Shown: in pieces, positions 1 to 10,455 of the stretch | How positions within the stretch are numbered: position 1 is the first letter of the stretch | Layout: each line of letters begins with the position of its first letter | Source of the DNA: Pogostemon cablin | Taxonomy: Eukaryota; Streptophyta; Magnoliopsida; Lamiales; Lamiaceae | Direction of reading: 5' to 3' | Assembly: GCA_023678885.1 (NCBI GenBank) | Contig: CM042962.1 | Location: 21,528,336 to 21,592,335, forward strand | DNA: 64,000 bases | The notes under the pieces: model-generated | The model's input: the letters and a program-made list of their open reading frames with translations, nothing else | Database searches by the model: none | What the model was told of the DNA's origin: nothing | Translations under genes and position numbers: made by a program

Positions 1-77
1 CTGCACATTAAATAATAATACTCCTTAATCCACGTGCAAAAAACAAATGAATCTCTTTGGACCGAATGGAGGGAGTA
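1..77. repeat. Truncated end of a Stowaway-like MITE
   Basis: The sequence ends in GAATGGAGGGAGTA, the usual 3' terminal motif of plant 'CTCCCTCC' MITEs, followed directly by non-MITE sequence. The other end lies outside the window or is degraded, so this is only a terminal fragment. Confidence 0.4.
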
Positions 78-839
78 ACACTTTAATGTCTGGGTGAGTA
101 TTAGGTCAATGTGCTAATACACTAAAATAAATGCGAGTCATTGAATCCCAAATGATCAAATTTTATGGCCTTACCAAAGTTTGCAGGAAGCCCTTGAATG
201 TTCTTGGTGATAGTCTCTTATAGCCCATCCCTCAAAACCTCAGTAGCTCACTGTCTCAGCTGCGTTCTTCTTATTTCCCTCCATCTCTGCAGTCAATTTA
301 GTCTAAGAACATCCATCTCTTCCATCGATTTCACATTCTCCTCAGTTAAACTCTCCAACTCGGCTGCTCGAAGCTGGCTTCCTTCATAGCTTGAGCCTCT
401 GCAAATAGTTAATCCCTTTTATGAGACATCATCTGGTCTGATTGGAAGCGAGCATGAAAAAGAAGCTCATAGCTCAACTAAGGTGGATGATCCCAGCCTT
501 AGCCGTATCCGAAGCTGAAAGAGTTGGTAGCCAATTGCCCAGTCTCTTAGTCCACGACTTTAGATTAGCCTTCATGCCTTCTTGGATGAACGCCTTGTAC
601 AGCCGACCTTTGCCACCTATGATGCAGAATACGGAAAAAAGAGCATTCACCAACCGTTGATATTTCTCAAAGATGTAGGACCCTGATCATAGTCATCATC
701 CACCATGCTCCCATCCTCCGGCTTCAGTGGTATATATGGAGTCTCCCCCATTAACTGAGAAGCAGAAGCAAAAACATAAATAGTAGAAGGGGCCTTCTTC
801 TTTGGCCTCGAGAGTTCTTTCAGTTTCGCTGGGTGTTTA
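78..839 (-). pseudogene. E0 gag-like retroelement gene, C-terminal part (decayed)
   Basis: Read on the minus strand, this continues the gene that starts near 3795. From 839 down to about 660 one frame is open; it begins KHPAKLKELSRPKKKAP and holds an acidic stretch with EDGSMVDDDYDQ. The next part, with KAFIQEGMKANLKSW, is also open but in another register, and a TGA follows near 470. Below 440 the frame is lost in places, but Lys/Glu-rich text such as KLTAEMEGNKKNAAE can still be read; it looks like the coiled-coil C-terminus of the large gag-like proteins annotated in plants as 'putative gypsy type transposon' (Transposase_28-like). That family call is from recollection of its typical composition. 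The gene is non-functional: stops, frameshifts and an inserted element at 840. Confidence 0.55.
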
Positions 840-1199
840 TGATAGAGAGTTATTTAGTATTTTATTTCTAGTCAATAATCTCCTTTAATTAGATTATTTA
901 GTTTTCTTATTTCCTATTTCATATTCCTGCTATTTTAGTAATTAGGGTTAGAGTTATGATTGTGGGTCTTCAGTCTGTTCAGCCTATTTAAAGTATGTGT
1001 GTTATCGTATGGAAATGATCAATAAGAATTATCTATTTGCAACCTTAATTGGTTTGTGGCAGAGTTATCTCTGTGGCCTTCTTTGAAGGAGCGTAGCCTT
1101 ACGACTTGTGGCGGAGAATTCATTCTCCGTGGCCCTCTCGAGGGATTACTTTTGGTGTCTTTTATTTATTTTATTTATCAAGTGTGTGCATCTCTATCA
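840..1199 (+). repeat. 5' LTR of the small LTR element
   Basis: This is the direct-repeat partner of 2295-2655, with mostly single-base differences. A TATTTAAA box at about 985-992 is a likely core promoter. The end TCTATCA is followed by a possible primer site at about 1200-1217 (see findings). Confidence 0.9.
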
Positions 1200-1381
1200 A
1201 TTGGTCTGACCTGCCGGATCTGGACAGGCCATGGGGAGGGACTACTCGATGTGTGGGCCCAGGGGTTGCCACCCCGGATGTGGGCCCAGGGGAGTTGCCA
1301 CTGGGAGTTGTGGGCCCTAGGTATGTGGGTAGCCACCCTGAGTGTGCCGTCCGTGGACGTCCATTTTGAAGGGGGATGGAT

Positions 1382-1504
1382 TGTTACGATGTCCCACATC
1401 GGTTCCACATGCAAGTGTGGAAAGGCATATAAGTGGGGGTCAACCCTTCACCTTCAGCTATGGTTTTAGGTGAAGTTAGGGCTCCCTAATTTATGTGCCT
1501 AACA
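1382..1504 (+). repeat. LTR-tail-like segment inside the small LTR element
   Basis: The segment begins TGTTACGATGTCCCACATCGG-like sequence and ends GCCTAACA, so TGTTA and TAACA are inverted ends. GTCCCACATCGG is a motif seen in many plant LTRs. The segment is followed by ATTTGGTCCGACCTGCC, which resembles the sequence that follows the 5' LTR at 1200. I read it as the tail of a second LTR caught in the element by recombination or template switching. No target duplication is visible. Confidence 0.4.
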
Positions 1505-1535
1505 ATTTGGTCCGACCTGCCATCTCTCTTCCTCA

Positions 1536-2344
1536 ATGACCAACTTTCACTCATTGACGGAAAAAGAGAGACTCAAATCCGTGGCAATTGAGAGATGTGA
1601 TATAATGGAGAAGACAATAAAAAACATGGAGCAGGCTTTAATCTCGCGTGTTTCCAGCATCGAGAAAAAAATTTCCTTTGATTTGCTAGCATCCGCAAAA
1701 CCATGGAGCGCCATGACGAGATGTGTAATGCCATCATGGCTAAATTAGGGATCGTATTTCCAATGGGTATTACGGAATCCCTAACCCCTGCCCTGGAAAC
1801 GACCACTGTGCCCCAAGCCACACCTTTGGCACCAATACCAACCCCTACTGATGCGGTGTTTGTTTCCAAGGTTAAAGAACCTGCCACGCAACATGGGTCA
1901 GCCCTTCCTGCAGTAGTGCCCGTCGCCACCACACCGGCTCTGGTTATGCCACCCACGTTGGTCAAGCTACTACGGATGGAACTTTCGCTGACTGTCGTTC
2001 CACCATCCCTATTGGTCGAGCTACCCAAGACAGGACTTTCTCCTTTAGATGGTTTAGACCCGAAGGGCAGGCTTGACATCGCAGACCAATTTTTTGTGGT
2101 TCACGACTCTCCTTTGTGTGGCCACGTGGGTATTAGCGTTCTGCCTATTCTCTTCGCGGGTGATGGTGGGGAACTCTTAGGGTCCATCATCCCTTCGCGA
2201 AGGAGACCCGACTTTTCCTTCCAATCACCGTTGAACTGGATGGACATGGCTAATTGCAGCCTTGGGATCAAGGCTGTTCGAAAGGGGAGGCATTTGATAG
2301 AAAGTTATTTTAGTATTTTATTTCTAGTCAATAATTTCCTTTAA
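1536..2344 (+). pseudogene. Gag-like coiled-coil ORF of the small LTR element (frameshifted)
   Basis: An ORF starts at 1536 (MTNFHSLTEKERLKSVA) and is rich in Lys, Glu and hydrophobic residues spaced as in a coiled coil. Near 1690-1703 the reading passes to another frame, which stays open to 2344; its first part (MERHDEMCNAIMAKLG) continues the same amino-acid character, so a single-base frameshift is likely. The second part is Pro/Thr/Val-rich. No zinc knuckle, protease or polymerase motif is present. It may be what remains of a gag gene, as in large retrotransposon derivatives, but no family match can be claimed. The last part runs into the 3' LTR. Confidence 0.4.
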
Positions 2345-2655
2345 TTAGATTATTTAGTTTCCTTATTTCCTTTTTCATATTCCTGTTGTTTTAGTAATTA
2401 GGGTTTGGGTTATGATTGTGGGCCTTCAGCCTGTTCTGCCTATTTAAAGTATGTGTGTTATCGTAGGAAAGTGATCAATAAGAATTATCTATTTGTAGCC
2501 TCAATTGGTTTGTGGCAGAGTTATCTCCGTGGCCTTCTTTGAAGGAGCGCAGCCTTACAGCTTGTGGCGGAGAATTCATTCTCCGTGGCCCTCTCGAGGG
2601 ATTACTTTTGGTGTCTTTTAATTATTTTATTTATCAAGTGTGTGCATCTCTATCA
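2295..2655 (+). repeat. 3' LTR of the small LTR element
   Basis: It starts TGATAGAAAG after the polypurine tract and ends TCTATCA directly before the GTTTA target duplication. It is collinear with 840-1199. Confidence 0.9.
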
Positions 2656-2833
2656 GTTTACCTTTGTTCTTGGCCAAAGGGCGAGTGGCCTCTACCTCGG
2701 TAGCTTGGCGGCAAAGAGCATCCAGTTGGGGAACAACTGTTAGTGCATCCGATGTAGAGGGTAGAGAAACATCCACAGTGCCGATGTCTAGAACTGCGAC
2801 AGCTCCATTCGCTTTTAAAATAAAAAAAATTAA

Positions 2834-2882
<49 letters not shown>

Positions 2883-3795
2883 TGATAAATAAAATGGTAT
2901 TGCTGGATGAAAACGAGTTACCTTCACAGTAGGACTCTACGTATCTACTACTCAACCAAAGGCCGGTCTTCCACTGGTTATCTTCAGTTAGTAGTTCCGA
3001 CAACATTCAATCACACTTGGAAAGGACAGAGATGCCTTCAATAAATGATTTACTGAGGTGGCTTGACCGTGGAGCTTCCTACCTACATAAGATAAACAAA
3101 AGGTTTTAGGTCAATTCGCCTATTTCAAGATGAGCTCAAAAGACTTACGAATCCTCTCTTTATATTATGTGTAAAACAATATGAGATTTCCCACAGCGGA
3201 GTCTGATGGCAGCCATGGAATCATCCAGTCTCCATGCACCTAAAACCAATTATAGTGGGAACCTCAACCTGCTCTCGAGCATATCACTATTCACTGCTAC
3301 ACACCCCAAGGGTAGAGCTATGGCTTTCTCATCAGGCCGTGGTTTAATAAAAGTAACACACTTGGACAACCATATTCATTGAACAAATCTGCCACACGTT
3401 CTTTCGAAAAAGTAAACATAATGCCTGCCGTCGCAAAGGATGCTAACACTGTTATACAGTCCCGGTTGAGGCTATTGACCAGAGGTCGAAGCTCCTACCG
3501 GCGCACCCTTTCTGTTCAGCAAAACTCGGACGTGGCTCATATCCAATACTTTTTCTAAAAAGCCCAGCAACAGAACTACCGTAACTTCCCACTCTCTCGG
3601 CGATCGAGTTGAGCAACCAGTTGCCTCTACAGACATTCTCCTCAAATCCTCTGAACTACGAGAGGATGAACTAGTATCTATAGATTCATTATCTAAACTA
3701 CCAGAATTATCTGAGCTACCTGAAATTTCTATTCTAGGAAAAAAATCAAAAAATTTAAAAATTTCGGAAAAATTGGAAATATCAGAAAAAATCAA
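2656..3795 (-). pseudogene. E0 gag-like retroelement gene, N-terminal part (decayed)
   Basis: On the minus strand an ORF starts at 3795 and reads to 3472: about 107 residues with a Ser/Asp/Glu-rich stretch (SSDNSGSLDNESIDTSSSS), typical of the N-terminus of Transposase_28-like gag proteins. Below it, in broken frames, are KCVTFIKPRPDEKA and DMLESRLRFPL, the latter like the 'sGLRFPl' core of that family. From about 2820 to 2656 one frame is open (KANGAVAVLDIGTVDVSLP) and runs through the insertion junction into the segment below 840. The (AAT)n run at 2833-2882 and stops between 2885 and 3200 break it. The family call rests on these short stretches. Confidence 0.55.
2833..2882. repeat. (AAT)n microsatellite
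   Basis: About fifteen consecutive AAT/ATA units, lying inside the decayed E0 gene and possibly in a former intron. Confidence 0.95.
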
Positions 3796-4144
3796 AAAAA
3801 AGGAAGACTGAAGCTCACCTTAGAGATCCGTTCGCTACACCACCGCTTACTACACCAAACTTCAGTTCGGCCACCACGCGATCGCTGAAGAGAGATTGAA
3901 GACTGAATGTGGGAAGAACTCATAAGAAAGCCCTTTACATTGGGATGCAGTTGCCCTAGGAAATAAATGCCCTAGGATTCTATGATAGGCCGACCCGCTG
4001 ACCTCAACAACTCAAAAGGGAGCCCATCAAATAAAGTGGCCTGTGAGTAATGGAAAAAAGACGATAGCATAGCATGTAAAATTATCGGCTATAACTTTCA
4101 CAGCTAATAATCTCGAGGTCTAATGTTGGTAACTCAGCCGTAGA
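3796..4144 (-). other. Upstream leader-like sequence of E0, no gene
   Basis: No open frame is supported here. On the minus strand the segment lies directly 5' of the E0 start codon and reads like an untranslated leader (CT-rich stretches, CTAAGGTGAG as a possible splice donor near 3820). It ends at the left target-site side of element A (GTAGA at 4140-4144). Confidence 0.3.
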
Positions 4145-5796
4145 TGATCGTCGTCATTTTTCACCTAGATTTTAGTGTCTTTATTTTTGGATTTTTGGAT
4201 GTTTTTATCCGTATTTGTGTAACTTTTGGTGGAGTTTTATATTAATTAGGAGAAGTGTGGTATAGATTGATAAAGTGTGGAAATGAGCTTAAATGTATGT
4301 AAAACAGGTTAAAAATAAAGTAAAACAGAGTCGGGAGCTAAAACAAAGAAGGAGAACGGGGCACGCATGAACTCGCCCCGTGTTCTGCACACGAGTCGTG
4401 CTCAAGCTCACGGGCCGTGTACAGAACACTGACCTGTAAGTCGGGGCCGTGCGCAAGCATCAGAACAAGCTACACACCTAGGATGAGGCCGTGTGCAGCG
4501 CACCAACCGTGTCCTATAACACGCAGTACACGCCGAACTGTGTGTGCGCTACATGAGCCGTGTGCTGCTACACGACCCGTGTAGGCGCATATTCCAGATT
4601 AAGTTGTGTACATGTTCTAGAAGATTCCAAGGGGTATAAAGGCCCAAAATGAGCGTGATTTATGAGAGAGAGACACATTTGAGTAGTTTCCAAGATCAAA
4701 CACACAATACCACACCATCTGTACACACACTCTCTCTCCTACATCCAAATCCACCAAATTCATCCATTTCTACCATTTTTAATCTATAATTCACTCCATA
4801 CATCTTTCACCCACACCATCCTTAGAGAGATTTGAGGCTTATAAAAGTGGAAAGCTTATGAAGGAAGGAGATTAACTCTCAATCGCAAGGGAAGAACTTC
4901 TACTTTCATTTTGCATTTCCTTTGATTTGAAGTTAGCAAGGGCATTTTATGAACTTTGTAAGGTTTGTAAGATGATTGTTGTTGGATATACCTCTTGTTA
5001 GGCTAGCCATATGATGAATTGAGGATAATCTAGATTTGTGGGATTTTTAGTAGTTAATTGAATTGATGATGGATTTCTTCTTATAAATTGTGATTCATGA
5101 TTCATTTTATTAATTGTGTGATTGATTTCTATACACATAATGTTAGGATGGCCATTCCAATATTATGTGTTAGGGGTAAATTGAATCAATTAGTGATATG
5201 ATCATAGATGTTAGTGTGATGAGAGGTAAGCCATACACTTCTTAACCTTAAAACACTTATAAGAGGACATTTGAGTAATTGAATGAGAAGAACCAAACTT
5301 AGAATCATAGTACCTTCATGTGAATTGTTAATAAGACTAATCTAAGGGGATTTAATCTTGTAAAAGGGATGAGAACCTAGTCACCTTGGCCATAGGGATT
5401 AGGGGTACAATTGCGATTGCTTCTAGTCCATTGTTGATGATGTTTACTACTAAAGTCTTACAAGTCTAGGTAGCTTCCTTGATTTTGATTGTGGTTTGCC
5501 TTGCATTCTTTCTAAGATCTATTTCACTCATTCCATTTCATCCTTGTCACTCGATAATTGTTGTTATTATTTGTTTTATTCATAGTTAATTGCTTAGAAT
5601 AATTGTTAGTCTAAAACCAAAACTCAAATTCTATCACTTTTACAACGCATGATTAAAGGCAAATCCGGATACACCTTGACTTTACTTTTCTCTTGGGACG
5701 ATATTCTATAAATTTTATTACTTGATCACTATGTTTATAACAACGATAGAGTTCTCTTACTCTACATCATTTTAACTAAAAATAGGACTAAGAACA
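4145..5796 (+). repeat. 5' LTR of element A
   Basis: It is 1652 bp and repeated at the 3' end, where the copy is 1634 bp once the nested solo LTR is removed. Parts in order are a U3-like start with TCACCTAGATTTTAG, an array of imperfect palindromes built on CACGGGCCGTGT-like words (about 4345-4605), a TATAAA box at 4635-4640, a CT-rich leader with ACACACTCTCTCTCC, and a long R/U5-like region that ends GGACTAAGAACA. Confidence 0.92.
4345..4640 (+). promoter_or_regulatory. Palindrome array and TATA box in the element A LTR
   Basis: Repeated self-complementary words include CACACGAGTCGTG, CACGGGCCGTG and TACACGACCCGTGTA. About 30 bp after the array comes GGGGTATAAAGGCCC (TATA at 4635-4640). The same arrangement is in the 3' LTR (TATAAA at 20430-20435) and the solo LTR at 32718-34274 (TATAAAT at 33194-33200). 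It is the likely promoter; a role for the palindromes is not known. Confidence 0.6.
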
Positions 5797-5816
5797 TGGC
5801 GCCGCTTTTCGGGGAA
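5797..5816 (+). other. Primer binding site (tRNA-Asp type) of element A
   Basis: TGGCGCCG followed by CTTTTCGGGGA directly abuts the LTR end. It fits the Athila-type site complementary to the 3' end of tRNA-Asp, with two or three changes from the form in element B (TGGCGCCGTTGCCGGGGA). Confidence 0.85.
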
Positions 5817-5959
5817 ATGTTAATATCTTGGTCGTAATGAGTTTGAATTTGATTAGTTTTGATAAGAGTATTTCTTTTATTTGTTTACTTGTTTACTTGT
5901 CTTGGTTGTTTGGTGAGACCTTTGAATTTGGAATTGGAAGTTGTCTTAAGAAGATAAAG

Positions 5960-7880
5960 AAGAGGAGTGTTAGATCCTACGAAGGAAGTTATGAAAAACG
6001 GAATAGATAATGCCAATATAGTTGATGAAGAAGGTCATATGAGGAATTTTCCACAAGGACTTGATAATGCTCATGGGGGACATGTTAACCCAGAGTTTAT
6101 GCCACAAGGAAATGCGCAACAAGTACACTTGCAAAACCAACAATTGCAAGCTATTATTCAACACTTGTTGGCACAACAAGAGGCTAGAAATAATCAACAA
6201 GCTCCTCCGGTAGTGCTACATCAACCTAGAGGTCATGGATATAATGGAGTGGGGATGAATATCTGAGATCATTTCCAACCTCAATATGAGAATTATGCTA
6301 TGGGGCCACCATTAATTGTCAACAATTTTGAGATAAAAACAAGGTTGATTAATATGGTGCAAGCGAATCAATTTAGGGGTAGTGCAATGGAAGACCAAAA
6401 TGATCACTTATCTCAATTCACGGAGTTAGCTAATACCATCAAGATTAACGGATTAAGTGAGGATACTATCAAGATGAAGTTCTTTTCCATCTCATTATGG
6501 GATCGAGCTAAGGCTTGGTATAACGGATTAACGGATTAAGTCTATGCCGGATTGAATGGAAGTGAAAGAATGCTTATTGATGCTTCGGCGGGAGGTTTTA
6601 TATTGAGGCAAACTTCAGAAAGAGCTATTGCTATATGTGAAGAGATTGCTTTGAATACGGATCAATGGCCTATGGATAGAGCTTCAGGGATGTATGAAAG
6701 GGAAATAATTGCTAAGATGTAAGAAGTATGCATACAACAAGTGAAGAAGGAGGAAACACCTAAGGAGGATGTAACCGAAAAGCAATTTTGGAGATACTTA
6801 AAAGGATAAATTCTAATTTGCAAGTGTCTCCGAATTCTACACCTATGATGAATCAACAAGTGCTTCTGAATCATAAACAAGGTACGCATATGCCTTTGAT
6901 GAATGAACAAGTGTTTCCAAATCCTCAACAAGGCATTTCTATGCCTAATATGGGTCAATCTTCTCAAATTTGTCAAATGCCTACACATATGCCTCAATAA
7001 GGCATGTCTCCTAATTTTGGATTTCAAGATACTTGGTGCCAACAGAAAATGCCACTTGAGGAAGTTTCCTTCATGCAAGGGAGGAACTTTCAAGGAAATT
7101 ATGGTGGTAATTTTGGTCACCATGAAGGGGGATATCCACAAAGGCAAGGAGGATGGGGTCAAGGTAATTTTGGAGGAAATTTTAACCAACCTCGTAGGTA
7201 TGAAAATTTGTCATATGGAAATCAAGGGAATGTCTTTACTCTTCCACCGGGGCACTAATCCGGGGAAGAAAGCTCCAAATGGTGAAGGGAAGCCTATAAT
7301 AGAATATCAAATGGCTAAGATGTTTGAATTTATGAAGGAAGCTAGAGAAGATAGAAGGCAAGAAAAGGAAGTGAATGATCGGAGATTCAAAACATTGTAA
7401 ACTCAAATGAGTCAAATAGCAAGTGTAAAGGGGGATGCTCATCATAAAGGAAAGTTTCCATCTACAACAGTTACTAATCCTAAAGAGCAATGCAAGGCTA
7501 TTGAACTTCGTAGTGGAATAAAATACGAAGGGCCTTCTATGCCAACGGAAGTAGAGGGAGTAGAATGTAAACTTGAGCCAATGAAAAGATTGGATGAAGA
7601 AGGGAAAGAGAAAGGAGTAGAAATCATTGAAAATATGGACTTATGCCTACACTTGAAGAGGAAAACATTAAGTCTCCAAAGAAGTGGGAAAGATATAATG
7701 AAGCAAAACTTAAAGAAAAGGAAGAGAATTTTGAAAGAGATGAATGGGAAATACCTAAGTTTCCCGTAGCAATTCCGTTTCCACAAAGATGCTTGAAAAA
7801 GGGTTTAGAGGAGAAATTTGCTAAGTTTGTTGAGATGTTGAAAAAGATCCATATAAATATTCCTTTTGCGGATGCTTGAT
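5960..7880 (+). pseudogene. Element A gag (decayed)
   Basis: Gag packages retrotransposon RNA into particles. In pieces over two or three frames one reads a Gln/Asn-rich N-terminal region (5967-6266, with QNQQLQAIIQHLLAQQ), then the conserved gag core (6300-6539: VQANQFRGSAMEDQNDHL, FSISLWDRAKAWYN), a region with ERAIAICEEIALN-like sequence, and a Gly/Asn/Gln-rich tail (7070-7250: GRNFQGNYGGNFG). Stops at 6264, 6537, 6720 and 7000, plus several frameshifts, disable it. Compared with element B, the first 25 or so residues (MHTRSRSQSIEPLDFELE in B) are missing; the match starts at LDPTKEV near 5967. Frames at 7407-7880 continue into the linker before the protease. Confidence 0.85.
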
Positions 7881-7885
7881 TACAA

Positions 7886-8727
7886 ATGCCCAATTACTCC
7901 AAGTTTTTTAAGGATATATTATCAAAGAAAAGAAGCTTGGGTGAATTTGAAATGGTTAATCTCACAGAGGAATGTAGTGCTATTCTACAAAAGAAACTCC
8001 TTCCTAAATTGAAGATCCGAGAAGTTTCACTATTTCATGTGACATGGGAAAGCATGAAAACTACAAAACTCTATGCGACTTGGGTACAAGCATCAATTTG
8101 ATGCCCTTGTCAATTTTTAAGAAGTTGGGTATTGGTGAGGTTAAACCTACGTCGGTCACACTTCAATTAGCCGATCGCTCTTTGACACACCCAAATGGAA
8201 TTGTGGAAGATGTATTGATCAAAGTTGGCAAGTTTGTTTTTCCCGTTGATTTTATGGTACTAGACATGGATGAAGATTCAAATATTCCATTGATACTGGG
8301 ACGTCCATTTCTTGCCACGGGAAAGGCATTGGTAGATATAGAGAAAGGTGAGTTGACTTTAAGAGTTAATGAGGAAGATGTGATATTTTCATTGAAAGAA
8401 GCTATGAGGTATCCTAGGAACAAGGAAGAATATAGAAGATTGGAAGTTGTGGACAACATTGTTGAAGAGCATATGCATTATCTTCATTCCAAAGATCCTA
8501 TGGAAATTGTCATAGGCCACTCTTATTCTATTGACTCTATAAATTCTAACTCTTCTTGTTGTTTAGAAAATGATGAAATAATTGATGAGTTGAAATGTTC
8601 AAATGCTTGTAGGGAACTCACTAGTGAGGAAGTAAAGGAAGCGAAAGTGGAGAAACTTGATGAAGAACCAAATGAAGGGGTGCAAGAGAAGAAGAAGAAG
8701 GAGTTGAAACCATTACCGGAGCATTGA
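7886..8727 (+). pseudogene. Element A aspartic protease region
   Basis: A retropepsin-type protease would cut the Gag-Pol polyprotein. The frame from 8044 to 8727 is open for 227 codons. It holds the active-site loop as CDLGTSINLMP (D-L-G near 8078), where element B has the usual DLGAS, then the downstream PLILGRPFLATGKALVD block that pairs with it. The 3' half is a charged linker (EEVKEAKVEKLDEEPNEG) leading to RT. The upstream part (7886-8101) is in another frame. A stop at 8725 separates it from RT, whose frame starts one base later. Confidence 0.85.
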
Positions 8728-10449
8728 AGTATTCTTACTTAGAAGAGAACGAAATGTATCCTGTAATTGTATCTTTTTCCCTTAATGATTTAGAATTGGA
8801 AAAGTTGTTAAGAGTTTTAAGGGAGCATAAATCCGCCATTGGTTGGAGTATAAAAGATTTGAAAGGTATAAGTCCATCTTTATGTATGCATAAGATTCAT
8901 TTGATTGATAATGAGAAGTCTTATGTGCAAAACCAATGTAGATGGAATCCTATAATGCAAGAAGTGGTAAGAAAAGAAGTTCTAAAATGGCTTGATGCGG
9001 GAATTATCTTTCCAATTAGTGGTAGTCCATACGTGAGTCCTTTACATATAGTGGCAAAAAAGGGTGGCATGAAAATTGTTCGATCCGATACAAATGAAAC
9101 AATTACCACTCGAACTATCATGGGTTGGAGAGTGTGTGTGGATTATCATAAATTCAATGAAAACACATGGAAGGATCATTTTTTATTGCCATTCATAGAC
9201 CAAATGTTAGATAGGCTTGCGGGACACGAGTATTATTGTTTTCTTGAAGGGTATTCGGGTTATAATCAGATTTTGATTGCCCCAGAAGACCAAGAGAAGA
9301 CAACGTTTACCTATCCCTATAGCACATTTGCATTCCGAATGATGCCATTCGGTCTATGTAATGCTCCTGCCATATTTCAACATTGTATGATGTTGATCTT
9401 TGATGGTTTAATTGAAAATGTCATGGAGGTGTTTATGGATAATTTTTCCGTGTATGGTTCCTCTTATGATATTTACTTAACTAATCTCTCACCATTGTGT
9501 TACAGAGGTGTGAAGAATCGAATCCTGTGCTAAATTGGAAAAAATGTCATTTCATGTTGACAGATGGGATAGTCTTGGAACACCATATTTCGAATCATGG
9601 TTTGAAAGTGGATAGGGCAAAAGTGGTAGCCATAGAACGTTTTCCCCTTCGTGCTAGTGAGAAGGGGGTGAGATCGTTCTTAGGTCATACGGGATTTTAT
9701 AGACGCTTTATCAAAGATTTTTCAAAAATTGCTAAACCACTTTGTAAATTACTTGAAAAAGATTGTCCATTTAACTTTGATGATGAATGTCGTGTCTCAT
9801 TTCAGGTGCTAAAGGATGCTCTCACTTCTTCTCCAATACTCGTTACCCCGGATTGGAGAATACAGTTTGAATTTCATTGTGATGCTAGCAATCAATCTAT
9901 AAGAGTGGTACTTGGGCAAACGAGAGAGAAAAAGTATAGAGCTATATACTATGCCTCCAAGACATTGAATTCGTGCTAAGTTAACTACTCTACAACGGAG
10001 AAAGAATTTATGGCCGTGGTGTATGCTTTTGAGAAGTTTCGACCGTACTTGGTTGGCACGCAAACTATTACCTACACGGACCATGCGGCGATAAAATACC
10101 TCATGAGTAACAAAGATGCTAAGCCACGTTTGATCCGTTGGGTGTTACTTTTGCAAGAATTTGATGTAGTGATCAAAGATAAAAGGGGGTGGAGAATGTG
10201 ATCGCGGATCATTTGTCTAGATTGGAAAATAGAGGAGAGAATGCGGGCATGAAGCCGATTGGGGATGAGTTCCCGGATGAGGAAATTCTTCAAGTTGAAG
10301 TTGAGCAAGTGTGTACTCTCATGGTGAATGTACCTCATTGGTATGCTGACTATGTCAACTTCCTTACTTGTGGAATTAAACCCACGTTGCTAAATGAGTA
10401 TAAGGTAAAAATGTTTTATGTGGAAGTAAAGAAGTATTTGTGGGATTAG
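8724..10449 (+). pseudogene. Element A reverse transcriptase and RNase H
   Basis: RT: from 8724 the frame is open to 9533, with the blocks GIIFPISGSPYVSPLHIVAKK, VDYHKFNENTWKDHFLLPF, the palm segment with IAPEDQEKTTFTYPY and FRMMPFGLCNAPAIFQ, and the catalytic block VFMDNFSVYG near 9431-9450. In that block the second Asp of the YxDD box is Asn. The thumb and connection continue from 9497 to 9979 in another frame (GFYRRFIKDFSKIAKPL). RNase H follows with FHCDASNQSIRVVLGQ, a TAA at about 9979, YTDHAAIKYLM and ADHLSRLEN (10010-10230). At least three frame changes and several stops make it inactive. Confidence 0.9.
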
Positions 10450-10455
10450 CCCTTT

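Larger units (their letters stand above)
840..2655 (+). mobile_element. Small non-autonomous LTR retrotransposon (LARD/TRIM-like), complete
   Basis: Two direct repeats of about 360 bp (840-1199 and 2295-2655) begin TGATAGA and end TCTATCA, so each LTR has 7-bp inverted termini. GTTTA lies at both 835-839 and 2656-2660, a perfect 5-bp target duplication. A polypurine tract, AAAGGGGAGG (2281-2290), sits just before the 3' LTR. The interior is about 1.1 kb and has no protease, RT or integrase, so the element must have been moved by proteins from a relative. It lies in the opposite orientation inside the E0 gag-like gene. Orientation is plus, judged from the PPT. Superfamily cannot be assigned. 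Confidence 0.9.

Noticed and set aside
1056..1469. Open frame of 137 codons at the end of the 5' LTR
   Set aside because: It starts inside the LTR, crosses the primer-site region, and overlaps open frames in two other registers. The open reading is due to GC-rich low-complexity text; no motif.
4345..4605. CRISPR-like or regular tandem array
   Set aside because: The words vary in sequence and spacing and are palindromic, not direct repeats with unique spacers. This is a plant LTR.
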